A DNA stretch of 39,142 nt from an uncultured Bacteroidota bacterium (GTDB taxonomy: Bacteria > Bacteroidota > Bacteroidia > Chitinophagales > Chitinophagaceae): contig CAIVEW010000093.1 of assembly GCA_903905065.1 (NCBI GenBank), forward strand, positions 1-39,142, in the 5' to 3' direction. The notes under the pieces were generated by a model. It did no database searches. It had not been told where the DNA came from and saw nothing but the letters and a program-made list of their open reading frames with translations. A program made the translations under genes and the position numbers. How positions within the stretch are numbered: the first letter of the stretch is position 1; the number at the start of each line of letters is the position of its first letter. Of the stretch, positions 8,714 through 18,214 are shown one piece after another.

Positions 8714-11700
8714 TTAGTTTTTTACAAACATTTTTGAAGCGATACGCGCACCATTTCTTGTAACGACCACCGTATACACACCTGACGGCAATGTGGAAAC
8801 ATCTACACTTCCCTTGCCGTGAATAATATCAGCTTGCTGGATATCCTTTCCAAGCATGTCCGTCAATTTCATAACTACTTCGTCCGACCAGTTCACGCCA
8901 TCCACTTCAATGTTAACCGTCGATTCTGCCGGGTTTGGGAATAACAGTACGTTGTAATTTTGGTTCACGGCACCCACAGAAGTAACAGTATTGAAAGAGT
9001 AATAAGATTTTTGCGAGCAGCCATTTTTAGTAGTGATCACCCAATAATTTCTTCCCAATGTATCAGGTGTTGGATTGTAATAGTCCTGGCTGTTTGCGCC
9101 ATGAATGATCGTAGAGTCCAACGTAGTAATATTATCATAGCCCCATTGATATGCATCTGCGGTATTATCTGTACATACAAATTCAGAGAGATAATACTGT
9201 ACATGAGGGCTGAGCGAAACGCCCGAGCCTATAGTGGTAACAAAACTATCGGAGATAGAACAGCCCGAGCTCAGTATCTCAGCAGACAATCTTACTACAG
9301 CCAGCCCGGGGGTATGAAAACTAACCAGTGCATATTGCCCATTAAGTGATGTATCAAATATCTGTGCGTTAGTGGCGCTCCAATGATAATATATACCGGA
9401 AGGGGCAGCGGCCATTGCGCCGAAATTCTGGAACAAAGTATTGGAACACATAGGCGTATCCGGGAACGTGATTATGCGTCCGAATGCAAACGCCTCGTTG
9501 ACGGTAATCGAGTCAACTGCATAGGCTGATCCACATGAATTGGTAACAGTATATGTAATGAATGCCTCACCTCCTGTTACTCCATTCACAATACCGGTGA
9601 AAGAATCAATAGTAGCAATGGCTGGGTTGCCACTTGTCCAGATGCCACCGGCTATTGAATCAGATAACGCTGCTGAGTAATTAGCACATACTTGTGTAAA
9701 GCCATGTATGGGGCCGGCGTATGGCAGCGGGTTCACCGTTACTACTACAGTCGTTGAATCAAGCCCGCACTGCTGGGTTACTTTATACATAATTGTGGTT
9801 GTTCCTCCTCCTAAGCCGGCCACGATTCCGCCGGACGCACTAACACTTCCGATGGCTGCATCAGAACTGCTCCATATACCACCCGACACAGAATCGGTTA
9901 GCGCGATGGTAGAACCAACACAAACGGCAGAGGGTCCGTGAACAAGTCCGATGTATGGGACCGGATCTACCGAGAATACCATGGTGGCCGCACAGCCAGT
10001 TGTAATAAAAGCGTAAGAAATAACCGTTGTGCCACCAGACAGTATCGCCGTCACTGTACCGCTCATATCTATTGTTGCGACCGCGGTGTTGCTGCTGCCC
10101 CATGTGCCGCCACCTGTTGCATCAAACAAATTGGTTGAAGTGCCCGCGCACAGATGATTAAGACCGAGAATGGGGCTGGGTATCGCATTGATCGTCACTT
10201 CCAATGTTGCATTACATCCCGCCAATGTTGTGTAGGTGATAGTAGCTAAACCCGGCGTTTGTCCTGTAACAACACCGGTGAAAGAGTCAACTGTAGCGAT
10301 TACGGAATTACTGCTGGTCCATACGCCACCTAATGGAGTTGACGTAAAGGTGTCTGTATACAAAACGCATATTATGCCATTTCCAACTACCGGAGTCGGA
10401 TCAGCATTCACGGTTATTAACTGACTCAGGAAGCAACCAGTAGAAAGCATGTACGTGACGGAAGTAATACCGGCAGATACCCCGGTCACGTCGCCTATGG
10501 GTCCCGAAACCGTAGCTACTGAGGGATCACTACTGCTCCAGTTGCCACCAGGTGTGGCATCGCTCATAAAAATAGTAGAGCCGATACATAAGTATGAAGG
10601 ACCGATTATCGGTGCTGGTAATGCATTGATGGTGATCTGGAATGTTGCATTACAGCCTGTGCCAAGCTGATAGGTTATTGTCGCAGTTCCACCAGATACC
10701 CCGGTAACATCTCCGGAAACAGAATTGACAGCGGCAATTGCAGGATCACTGCTACTCCAAGTGCCGAATGGTGTTATGTCGCTTAAAGTAGTAATAGTAC
10801 CGGCGCATATGGCAGCTGCCCCGGTGATCAAGGTGGGCGTATTGTCCACCCGGAATAATGTAGTGGTGTAACAGCCGGTAGACAATGTATAAGTGATGGT
10901 TGTAATTCCCGTATCCACGCCACTGGCAACTCCTGTAGCTGCGCCGATCGTAGCAATAGAAATATCATTGCTGCTCCACGAACCGAGCGGAATCGCGTCA
11001 GAAAGTGTCGCGGTAGCACCCAAGCACGTATTCGTAACACCAATAATAGCGGTTGGGTTTTGATTAATGGTCACAATAGCGGTTGCGAAACAACCTGTGG
11101 CCAGTATTTTGTAAGTGATCATTGCCGTGTCCGGTAATATGCCTGACAGTACGCCCGTGGTTAAGCCTATAGCTGCTACTGCCGGGTGGCTGCTGGTCCA
11201 AACACCGCCCGCAGTAGAGTCGGTTAATGTTGTCGTTACACCCTGGCACATGGCCAGTACGCCACTTACGGGACCTGGTGCAGGGTTTACATTGATTGTA
11301 GTAGTCACGGTACATCCAATGCCAAGAGAATAAGTGATGGCGACACTACCGGCGGACTCCCCGGTAACAACACCTGTACCGGACGTAACGCTGGCAATCG
11401 TGGGGTCGCCACTGATCCAGGTACCGGTTGGCACCGCGTCGCTCAAGGTGATAGAAGCATTAGGGCAAACGTTGCTTGGTCCCATTATTACACCTGGATT
11501 GGAGTTTATGGTGATGGTAACATTCGTAGTACAGCCGGAACCCAGCGTATAAGAAATAATAGCAGTTCCCGGTGTTATGCCGTTAACGAGCCCGGTGCTG
11601 AGACCTGCTGTGGCAACAGATGAATTGCTGCTGCTCCACGTGCCTCCACCGACTGTATCAGCGAGAATAGTGGATGTACCGGAGCATAAAACAAGGGAGC

Positions 11701-14700
11701 CCGGAGTTAAGCTGTTGTAAATAAGAGAAGGCCGCTGATTGACCATCACCACCGTCGTTGTGGTGCACAGCCCCACGGTATAACTGATAGTTACACTGCC
11801 AGTATCGACACCGGTAACGTGCCCGGTACCAATTCCTGCAGTGGCAATGGAATTGTCTGCGCTGTTCCAGGTACCACCTGTATTGATATCAGTTAGGAAT
11901 ATTGTAGAGCTGACACAAACGTTTGCGAGGCCGACAATTGCCGCAGGCGTCTGGTTAATCGTAATGGTAGCTGTTGAGTTGCAACCTGTGCCCATCGTAT
12001 ATGTGATCGTAGCGGTGCCCGCGCTGACACCGGTTACGATGCCCGTAAGGAGACCGACAGTAGCTTTCGTAAGATTGCTGCTGGTCCATTCACCGCCGGT
12101 TACCACATTACTTAAAGTAACAGATGTACCGGTACAGGCCGTCAGCGTTCCGAGGATCGCGGTAGGGAAGGGGTTAACGGTTACCGTAGTTGTTGACGCA
12201 CAGCCGGCGGCAGAAGTGTAAGAAATAGTTGCCGTTCCAATATTTATCCCCGTTACCACGCCAGCGCTGGTAATTGAAGCATAAGAGGGACTACCACTAC
12301 TCCAAACTCCTGCGCCAGCATCATGCAAAGTTGTCGTTAAACCCTGGCACAAGAATGGAGTCCCGGTTATGGGCGGTGGCGGAGCATTGACAGTAAAGGC
12401 GAAAGTTTGCCGGCAACCTGTGGGCAGCGTATATGTGATCGTGGTTGCACCGCTTGCAACGCCAGTCACAATGCCGGTAAGCGAATCGACAGAGGCGATG
12501 GAAGCATTGTTAGTGGTCCATGTTCCACCGCCTGTAAGATCACTTAATGTCGTGGTGTCAGCTATACAAACGTTATTATTACCCAATATTGTCGTCGGTA
12601 TCGGGTTTACCGTCACGGTAGTGGTGAGATAACAGCTTGTTGTCAAGGTATAACTCATCGTGGTTGTGCCTGCCGCGATACCAGTTACAAGTCCTGTGCC
12701 TGCAATTGTAGCGACGCCGGTATTGCTGCTGCTCCAGGTACCCAATGGAGTGCCATCACCCAATACAGAAGTTGATCCGGCACAAACATACCGGCTGCCG
12801 GTAATCGGAGATGGCAGCGGATGTACCGTGATAGTAATTGTTTTGAAGCAGCCGAAACTTGACGTATAGCTAATTATAGCGGTGCCCGCAGCTACTCCTG
12901 TGACCACGCCGCTGGCATCGATTGTGGCAACCAGCAGATTAGCACTGCTCCATGTGCCGACAAACAAGCCATCGCTCAAAGTAGTGGTAAGCCCGGGGCA
13001 AACGTACGGGACACCGGTAATGAAAGGCGGTGCAGGATTAACAACCATATTGCTCGTTGTATAACAGCCTGTGCTCAATGTATAAGTAATGTTCACAGTT
13101 CCCGGATTTACGCCGGTTATGACTCCTGTACCGGCACCGGCGGTAGCAATACTCGTGCTTCCGCTTGTCCACGTACCACCGAGGTCTATATCAGACAAAG
13201 TAACGGTAGTTCCCTGGCAAACATTGCCTGCCCCAAGGACAGTAGAGGGTACTGGGTTGACGAGTATGTTGATGGTACGTATACAACTCGATGCTAATGT
13301 ATAAGTCATGGTAGCCACGCCACTTGAAACGCCCACTACGATGCCAGAGCCTGGCGCTATTGTCGCAATTGTAGGATCGCTGCTAGTCCATGTGCCTCCA
13401 GTGGTTGTATTTCCCAAAGTAATCGAAAATCCTATGCAGACCTGGGTTGGCCCGGTGATGGCATTCGGTAAAGCATCCACGGTCACTGTAGACCAGATTT
13501 TGCAATTCGTCCCGAGCGTATAGGTAATGTTTGTCGTACCCGCCGCTATGCCGGTAACAAGCCCCGTGCTCAGACCTATTGTCGCCGCAAGTGTATTGCT
13601 GCTTGTCCAAAGCCCACCAGCTGTCGCGTCTGATAAAGTTGTGGTTAGCCCCGCGCACACCGTTTCCGTGCCTGTAATCACTGCCGGCAATGGGTTCACT
13701 GTTACGACAGTAGATGTGGCGCAGGTTGTAGACAACGCATAGCTGATCGTAGTAGTTCCTGCTGACACCCCTGTTACCACACCTAAACCGGAGGGAACAA
13801 TTGTAGCAACAGAGGTATTGCTGCTTGTCCACCCACCTCCGCCAGCCGCGTCATTGAGGCTGGTCGTAGAACCGGCACATACGAAAGTAGTGCCGCTTAT
13901 GGCTGCAGGCGCAGGGTTCACAGTTACAATAATAGTTTTTAAACAGCCAGTGCCCAAAGCGTAAGTGATCGTTACGGTGCCAGCTCCCACTCCGGTTACC
14001 AGGCCAGTTCCATCAACTGTTGCTTTCGGTGTGCTGCTGCTTGTCCATAACCCGCCCCCGGTGACATCGCTCAGTTGCGTTGTCAATCCAACGCACACAC
14101 TTGTGGTGCCCGTTATTGACGAGGGCAAGGGGTTTACAGTGATCGTCTTATACCCGGTGCACCCGGTTGTCAAAGTATAAACGATCGTGTCTGTGCCGGC
14201 TGTAAGGCCTCCCGTTATGAAACCAGAACCGGAAATTGTTGCTATGGTAGTATTCGTGCTGCTCCAACTGCCTCCGGAGGTTGCATCGCTCACACTGATA
14301 ACTAAGCCCGAACACACACTCGACAGACCGGAAATAGCAGCTGGCAGAGGATTCACTGTTACTAAGTCGGTTGTGTGGCATCCAGTCGGCAAAATATAGC
14401 TGATCACTGATGTGCCAGCGCCTACACCGGATACATTCCCGGTTGCATCTATAGTAGCCACTCCCAGGGTAGTGCTGCTCCAGGTACCATCAACAGTCGC
14501 GTCTGTTAACGATGTGCCCTGTCCCAGGCACATACGCGGAATTCCTGTAATGGTAAGCGGATTGGGGTTTACAGTGACGGAATAAGTAGCATAACATCCC
14601 GTAGAGCTAATTTTATAGCTGATTGTCGTGGTCCCAGGCGTAAGGCCGGTGACTACTCCTGTGCCGAGGATACTGGCTACAGCAGGTGTGTTACTGGACC

Positions 14701-16525
14701 ATGTGCCGCCTGAAGTTGGGTCGCTTAATGTGATGCTTGCTGCTACACATACGTTCGTGGGGCCAGTAATACCAACCGGCGTAGCGTATACCGTAATCAA
14801 AAAAGTTTTAATGCAGCCCGTAGCGATTGTGTAAGTTATCTGAGCTGTTCCCGGGCTTATCCCGGTTACATCGCCTGAGCCAGACACCGTAGCTACAAGC
14901 GGATTGCCGCTAGCCCAGGTTCCTCCGGTGCTGGCATCAGTAAGGGTTGCGGTTGACCCTACACAGACTGAAGCCGCTCCCGTGATGGTTGCGGGAAGCG
15001 GATTTACCGTCAAAATTGCCGAAACTGCACAGGTTGTGGGCAATTTGTAACTGATTACACTGGTACCTGCAGCGACGCCGGTAGCAATACCAGTTGACGG
15101 AACGATGACTGCAACGCTTCCTGTACTGCTCGACCACGCTCCTCCGGCCGCACTGTCGGTAAGCGCCGTTGTTAACCCAACACAAACCAAAAGGTTGCCG
15201 CTTATAATTGCAGGCAATGGGTTTACGGTGACCACTCTGCTTTGTGAACATCCCGTTACGCTCAACCGATATACAATGGTATCATATCCGTATGTGGTGC
15301 CAGAGGCAGCAAAAGCTGAACCCGTACCTATGTTCACCACCGCACTATTGCTAGAGCTCCAGAACCCTCCTGATGTCGCATCAGTTAAAATAGTGAGCCC
15401 GTTCACACAGACCGTGGCCACGCCCGATATAGGAGCCGGCAACGGGTTTACGGTAACGACAGCAGACGTGTTGCAGCCTGAGCTAAGCGTGTAAGTAATA
15501 CTTGCTGTGCCAGCCGCATTGGCCGTAACCATGCCAGAGCTAAATATCACACTGGCTATGGCAGGAGAACCACTTGTCCAGTCTCCACCACCTAAAGTAT
15601 CGGTTAAAGTGGTTTGGTCACCAAGGCAAATAGACCTGGTGCCTGTTATGATGGAAGGCGCCTGGTTCACAGTGACTGTAATTGTGGATTGACAACCAGT
15701 GATCAGCGTATAGCTAATTGTTGTGACCCCAGGTGTAAAATCACTCATGGTGCCCGTAGTGGAGCCAATCGCAGCTACCGTGACGTCGCTACTCGTCCAT
15801 ACGCCAGCCGGCGTAACATCATGCATGTTATTGATCGTATTCGTACAGAGATTTATCAAACCCGTAATGCCAGCCGGTGTCTGGTTGACGGTAAGCACCA
15901 ACGTAGAGGCGCATCCGGAGCCAAGTGTATAGCTAATAACTGCCGTACCTGCGGTATTGCCGGTGGCAACGCCGGTGATGGATGCTATACCTGCCACACT
16001 TGCGTTGTTACTGGTCCATACGCCAGATGCAGGCGTGGCGTTTAAAGTTGTTGCCTGCCCGGTACAGACAGCCGGCGCGCCGGTAATAGCTGTGGGTGAT
16101 GGGTCTACATTTACGGTAGTTGCAATGCTTTGCACTGTGGTGATAGCCCCACATGGCGAAGCGCCTACCCAGTCCAGTTCGCAGTAAAGGCCGGCGGCCC
16201 CGGAAAAAGTTCCCGATGTTGTATAAGTGAAAGCGCCGGCAGGCAATACTATCGTTCCGCCAGATGCCGAAATAGTAACTGGTGCGCCGGTGTAAACAAT
16301 AGCTCCATTAAAATACCAATTGGGGGTTATAGTCAGTGGGGCTCCTGCTGTTGATGTACCACAAACCGAGTAAAAAACTGACGTACCTATGTTCGGCTTA
16401 TTCTGACAAATAGTCTGGGTCGTCCCCCCATAAGGAGTGGAAATACTAATAGGGTATATCGTTACAACCGCAGATGCAGCCATACTCATGAAACAGCAAA
16501 CAAGCAGCAGATAAATTTTATTCAT
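8714..16525 (-). CDS. Giant T9SS-secreted protein with 30 Ig-like repeats
   Basis: A surface or secreted protein of about 2603 residues, probably an adhesin or matrix protein. From ATG 16525 (MNKIYLLL) it has a signal peptide ending near AASA; the longer frame opening at TTG 16567 would bury that signal. Then come ~125 residues unlike the rest, thirty repeats of 71-78 residues, ~170 residues including a PKD-like segment, and a ~75-residue T9SS type A sorting domain (LLFPNPAESTVNIEV, MLGKDI, LPSGVYTVVV, KMFVKN). The repeats fit the Big_2 pattern (VATI-TG-VTGV-AGT-TISYTL). Each keeps one Cys near its start, one Trp about 14-15 residues later and a second Cys near its end. It is transcribed alone from a candidate promoter at 16671-16701. 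Ligand unknown. Confidence 0.93.
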   Translation of the reverse strand: MNKIYLLLVCCFMSMAASAVVTIYPISISTPYGGTTQTICQNKPNIGTSVFYSVCGTSTAGAPLTITPNWYFNGAIVYTGAPVTISASGGTIVLPAGAFTYTTSGTFSGAAGLYCELDWVGASPCGAITTVQSIATTVNVDPSPTAITGAPAVCTGQATTLNATPASGVWTSNNASVAGIASITGVATGNTAGTAVISYTLGSGCASTLVLTVNQTPAGITGLINLCTNTINNMHDVTPAGVWTSSDVTVAAIGSTTGTMSDFTPGVTTISYTLITGCQSTITVTVNQAPSIITGTRSICLGDQTTLTDTLGGGDWTSGSPAIASVIFSSGMVTANAAGTASITYTLSSGCNTSAVVTVNPLPAPISGVATVCVNGLTILTDATSGGFWSSSNSAVVNIGTGSAFAASGTTYGYDTIVYRLSVTGCSQSRVVTVNPLPAIISGNLLVCVGLTTALTDSAAGGAWSSSTGSVAVIVPSTGIATGVAAGTSVISYKLPTTCAVSAILTVNPLPATITGAASVCVGSTATLTDASTGGTWASGNPLVATVSGSGDVTGISPGTAQITYTIATGCIKTFLITVYATPVGITGPTNVCVAASITLSDPTSGGTWSSNTPAVASILGTGVVTGLTPGTTTISYKISSTGCYATYSVTVNPNPLTITGIPRMCLGQGTSLTDATVDGTWSSTTLGVATIDATGNVSGVGAGTSVISYILPTGCHTTDLVTVNPLPAAISGLSSVCSGLVISVSDATSGGSWSSTNTTIATISGSGFITGGLTAGTDTIVYTLTTGCTGYKTITVNPLPSSITGTTSVCVGLTTQLSDVTGGGLWTSSSTPKATVDGTGLVTGVGAGTVTITYALGTGCLKTIIVTVNPAPAAISGTTFVCAGSTTSLNDAAGGGGWTSSNTSVATIVPSGLGVVTGVSAGTTTISYALSTTCATSTVVTVNPLPAVITGTETVCAGLTTTLSDATAGGLWTSSNTLAATIGLSTGLVTGIAAGTTNITYTLGTNCKIWSTVTVDALPNAITGPTQVCIGFSITLGNTTTGGTWTSSDPTIATIAPGSGIVVGVSSGVATMTYTLASSCIRTINILVNPVPSTVLGAGNVCQGTTVTLSDIDLGGTWTSGSTSIATAGAGTGVITGVNPGTVNITYTLSTGCYTTSNMVVNPAPPFITGVPYVCPGLTTTLSDGLFVGTWSSANLLVATIDASGVVTGVAAGTAIISYTSSFGCFKTITITVHPLPSPITGSRYVCAGSTSVLGDGTPLGTWSSSNTGVATIAGTGLVTGIAAGTTTMSYTLTTSCYLTTTVTVNPIPTTILGNNNVCIADTTTLSDLTGGGTWTTNNASIASVDSLTGIVTGVASGATTITYTLPTGCRQTFAFTVNAPPPPITGTPFLCQGLTTTLHDAGAGVWSSGSPSYASITSAGVVTGINIGTATISYTSAAGCASTTTVTVNPFPTAILGTLTACTGTSVTLSNVVTGGEWTSSNLTKATVGLLTGIVTGVSAGTATITYTMGTGCNSTATITINQTPAAIVGLANVCVSSTIFLTDINTGGTWNSADNSIATAGIGTGHVTGVDTGSVTISYTVGLCTTTTVVMVNQRPSLIYNSLTPGSLVLCSGTSTILADTVGGGTWSSSNSSVATAGLSTGLVNGITPGTAIISYTLGSGCTTNVTITINSNPGVIMGPSNVCPNASITLSDAVPTGTWISGDPTIASVTSGTGVVTGESAGSVAITYSLGIGCTVTTTINVNPAPGPVSGVLAMCQGVTTTLTDSTAGGVWTSSHPAVAAIGLTTGVLSGILPDTAMITYKILATGCFATAIVTINQNPTAIIGVTNTCLGATATLSDAIPLGSWSSNDISIATIGAATGVASGVDTGITTITYTLSTGCYTTTLFRVDNTPTLITGAAAICAGTITTLSDITPFGTWSSSDPAIAAVNSVSGDVTGVSGGTATITYQLGTGCNATFQITINALPAPIIGPSYLCIGSTIFMSDATPGGNWSSSDPSVATVSGPIGDVTGVSAGITSVTYMLSTGCFLSQLITVNADPTPVVGNGIICVLYTDTFTSTPLGGVWTSSNSVIATVDSFTGVVTGQTPGLATITYTTLAGCNATLEVTINAIPSPILGLNHLCAGTSTNLFDATGGGTWGSSNTAVATIDMSGTVTAILSGGTTVISYAFITTGCAATMVFSVDPVPYIGLVHGPSAVCVGSTIALTDSVSGGIWSSSDAAIGSVSASGGIVAGLGGGTTTIMYKVTQQCGLDSTTVVVTVNPLPYAGPIHGFTQVCANYSAALSDSIAGGIWTSGNPAIATIDSFTGIVNGVTGGEAFITYTVTNSCGSAYAVDSITVNEAFAFGRIITFPDTPMCSNTLFQNFGAMAAAPSGIYYHWSATNAQIFDTSLNGQYALVSFHTPGLAVVRLSAEILSSGCSISDSFVTTIGSGVSLSPHVQYYLSEFVCTDNTADAYQWGYDNITTLDSTIIHGANSQDYYNPTPDTLGRNYWVITTKNGCSQKSYYSFNTVTSVGAVNQNYNVLLFPNPAESTVNIEVDGVNWSDEVVMKLTDMLGKDIQQADIIHGKGSVDVSTLPSGVYTVVVTRNGARIASKMFVKN
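9479..16087 (-). repeat. Array of 30 coding repeats, about 220 bp each
   Basis: The repeats run head to tail with no spacer. Period is mostly 72-73 codons; units 4, 21, 29 and 30 are slightly longer. Each opens with I-[TSL]-G-x3-5-C and closes with TVNP/TINP-x-P. Protein conservation is strong at Cys, Trp, the second Cys, Gly and Thr positions, while DNA sequences of neighbouring units differ at many third positions, so the array is old and not freshly amplified. Units 29 and 30 differ most, opening G-x-[VI]-H-G and carrying an insertion near the second Cys. Confidence 0.9.
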
Positions 16526-16670
16526 AACCCGGTTTTTCAAAAAAAATAAATTAATAAGACCTTCCAAAAAATATTCTCATCTCCCACTTTCCTGCCGCCG
16601 AAGAAAAACACATTATTTCAGCAATAGCCGGCAGTTCCAGCTATGCTTTATAATAAGCACACTTTGGTAG

Positions 16671-16701
16671 CAAATTTAATGAAAAATATAGTTACCCGCA
16701 A
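16671..16701 (-). promoter_or_regulatory. Candidate Bacteroidota promoter of the giant repeat gene
   Basis: Read on the minus strand, TTG (16701-16699) is followed after 20 nt by TAAATTTG (16678-16671), an exact match to TTG-N19-23-TAnnTTTG. Transcription would start near 16664, leaving a ~140-nt leader. The 357-bp gap 16568-16924 shows nothing else that I can support. Confidence 0.45.
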
Positions 16702-16924
16702 AAGACAAATCAAATAATAGTAATGTTTTCATCCACATGAAATCCACCAGATTTATTGCATGTCATCCACTGCCGCACTGATATGTAAATTACTTTACAA
16801 ACCAGATTTGGACACCTCCTCAATAGACACCTAAAATCATGCCGGGTTTTATGAACCAAAATCAACTCGTTTGTTTGAAAATGTAATTGTTACTGGCTAT
16901 ATTGCATTAGCAAAAAGTTGCCAA

Positions 16925-17233
16925 ATGGAATTAAGAGAATTTAAGATTGAAGTACCGGGTAAAGGAACAGTCGAGGTGAGTTTTATGCTCCATTTTAATG
17001 ATCACGACAACTCTGCATCGGCGAGCGAAATAAAAATACATGCTGACTTCGAAAGCGATTTGCCGCACCGTCCGCACCTGATGCTGGATGATGGTACCTG
17101 GAAATTCCGTGTTCAACACCCGGTCATGAAAAATAATGACGTAGTCGTGGAGGACGAATTTCTATGCGATGGTATGAATAAAGAGATCATTGATCGGATC
17201 CTCGCGATCATGGATGAAGCAAAGGTGAAATAA
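16925..17233 (+). CDS. Small protein of unknown function
   Basis: About 102 residues from ATG 16925 (MELREFKIEV); the longer frame opening at TTG 16871 adds an unlikely N-terminus. It has no signal peptide or membrane segment and looks like a compact cytosolic alpha/beta domain: several beta-prone stretches rich in charged residues (His, Asp, Glu), then a C-terminal amphipathic helix (KEIIDRILAIMDEAK). I recognise no family. It is divergent from the giant repeat gene and 279 bp upstream of the exopolysaccharide operon. Reality is supported by codon quality and an uninterrupted frame only. Confidence 0.6.
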   Translation: MELREFKIEVPGKGTVEVSFMLHFNDHDNSASASEIKIHADFESDLPHRPHLMLDDGTWKFRVQHPVMKNNDVVVEDEFLCDGMNKEIIDRILAIMDEAKVK

Positions 17234-17341
17234 AAGTATTATTACATAATAATTTACGTTGTGTAAAGAAAGTGTATAATAAAAGTAACATTTTATATTC
17301 AATAAAATTTTAATGTATGTATTTTAATTTTAATAAAAATC

Positions 17342-17360
17342 CCCCATATTCTAAATGGGG
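17342..17360. repeat. 6-bp hairpin in the leader region of the exopolysaccharide operon
   Basis: CCCCAT (17342-17347) and ATGGGG (17355-17360) pair around a 7-nt loop. On the minus strand it is followed by ATTTTTATT, which is terminator-like, but no minus-strand gene ends here. On the plus strand it is followed by AAAACATG, so it could be a leader structure. The rest of gap 17234-17512 is very AT-rich and holds no gene I can support. Confidence 0.4.
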
Positions 17361-17436
17361 AAAACATGTTATTAAAAAAATATTGGTCCTTCTGTAAAAG
17401 CGCCCTTTACCTGTTAAATGTCTTAATTTTACTGCA

Positions 17437-17444
17437 TATTTTTG
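17437..17444 (+). promoter_or_regulatory. Candidate -7 box of the exopolysaccharide operon
   Basis: TATTTTTG matches the Bacteroidota TAnnTTTG element exactly and lies 69 nt before the first ATG of the operon. I find no TTG at the expected -33 distance, so this is a weak call. Confidence 0.3.
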
Positions 17445-17512
17445 CCGTACTTGGAATCTCTAATAATTTTTTAGGGCATTTTGCGCTTTTTCTATACAGA
17501 TAAATTATTTTA

Positions 17513-18214
17513 ATGAATTCAAGGTATATTATTTTTATACTGTTTCTGTTTGTAGTACATATCTCCAGGGCACAGGAATCGACACAAGAGTCAATTCTGC
17601 CAAATATCTCCGACACCTTTATCGAAAAACTTATCTCCTCGGCAAAATTGCATTACCCAAAAGCCAAAACTTTTGAAGACCGGGTAAATATTGCACAGTT
17701 GAACATTCAGAAAGCAAAGGAGGACTGGTACAATATATTCTCGCTTAATTACCTCTATAGCCCCGCCCAGGCTGGCGGGGGCTCGCTGGTTGTTACGGGA
17801 GGCGGCCAATCCTTTCTGGGTGGTTATTCCGTTGGTTTTAGCACCAGTGTAGGTAACATACTTCAAAAACCGGCACAGGTGAAGATAGCGAGACAAGAAT
17901 ATGATATCGCAAAACTAAATGAGGAAGAATATTTTCTGAACATAGCTGCTATCGTAAAACAGCGATACTACATCTACGTGCAGCAGCTGGCACTCGTTAA
18001 CTGGACCACGAGAAATGTAGAAAGTGCTGACCGCATTTACCAGGAATCAAAACACAAATTCGAAAAAGGGGAGGTACCTTTCGATGTGTATAACGGCACC
18101 TTCCAGAGCTATGGAACAAGTGTGCAGGCAAAAATTCAATCTGAAACACAATTGTTGATAGCGAAAAGTAATCTTGAAGAAATAATCGGGACAAAACTTG
18201 AGGACATAAAGTAA
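17513..18214 (+). CDS. Half-length TolC-like outer-membrane protein
   Basis: A 233-residue exported protein with a signal peptide (MNSRYIIFILFLFVV, cleavage near SRAQ). The rest reads like one repeat of the outer-membrane efflux protein fold: long amphipathic helices (VNIAQLNIQKAKEDW; IARQEYDIAKLNEEEYFLNIAAIVKQRYY; SADRIYQESKHKFEKGEV) around a Gly-rich strand region. Full TolC proteins are about twice as long with two such repeats, so this is a half-size member and would need to form larger oligomers. It opens the exopolysaccharide operon and its stop overlaps the next start (TAATG), so it may form the outer-membrane exit for the polymer, since no Wza-type protein is in the window. Confidence 0.8.
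   Translation: MNSRYIIFILFLFVVHISRAQESTQESILPNISDTFIEKLISSAKLHYPKAKTFEDRVNIAQLNIQKAKEDWYNIFSLNYLYSPAQAGGGSLVVTGGGQSFLGGYSVGFSTSVGNILQKPAQVKIARQEYDIAKLNEEEYFLNIAAIVKQRYYIYVQQLALVNWTTRNVESADRIYQESKHKFEKGEVPFDVYNGTFQSYGTSVQAKIQSETQLLIAKSNLEEIIGTKLEDIK

Noticed and set aside
8960..16354. A ladder of plus-strand open frames of about 70 codons spaced roughly 219 bp, many with similar N-termini
   Set aside because: They are antisense shadows of the 30-unit repeat gene; the repeated DNA gives the same antisense frame in each unit. No signal, domain or start context supports them.
17342..17360. Minus-strand terminator at the CCCCAT/ATGGGG hairpin
   Set aside because: It has a T-rich flank on the minus strand, but no credible minus-strand gene ends there, so I list it only as a hairpin.
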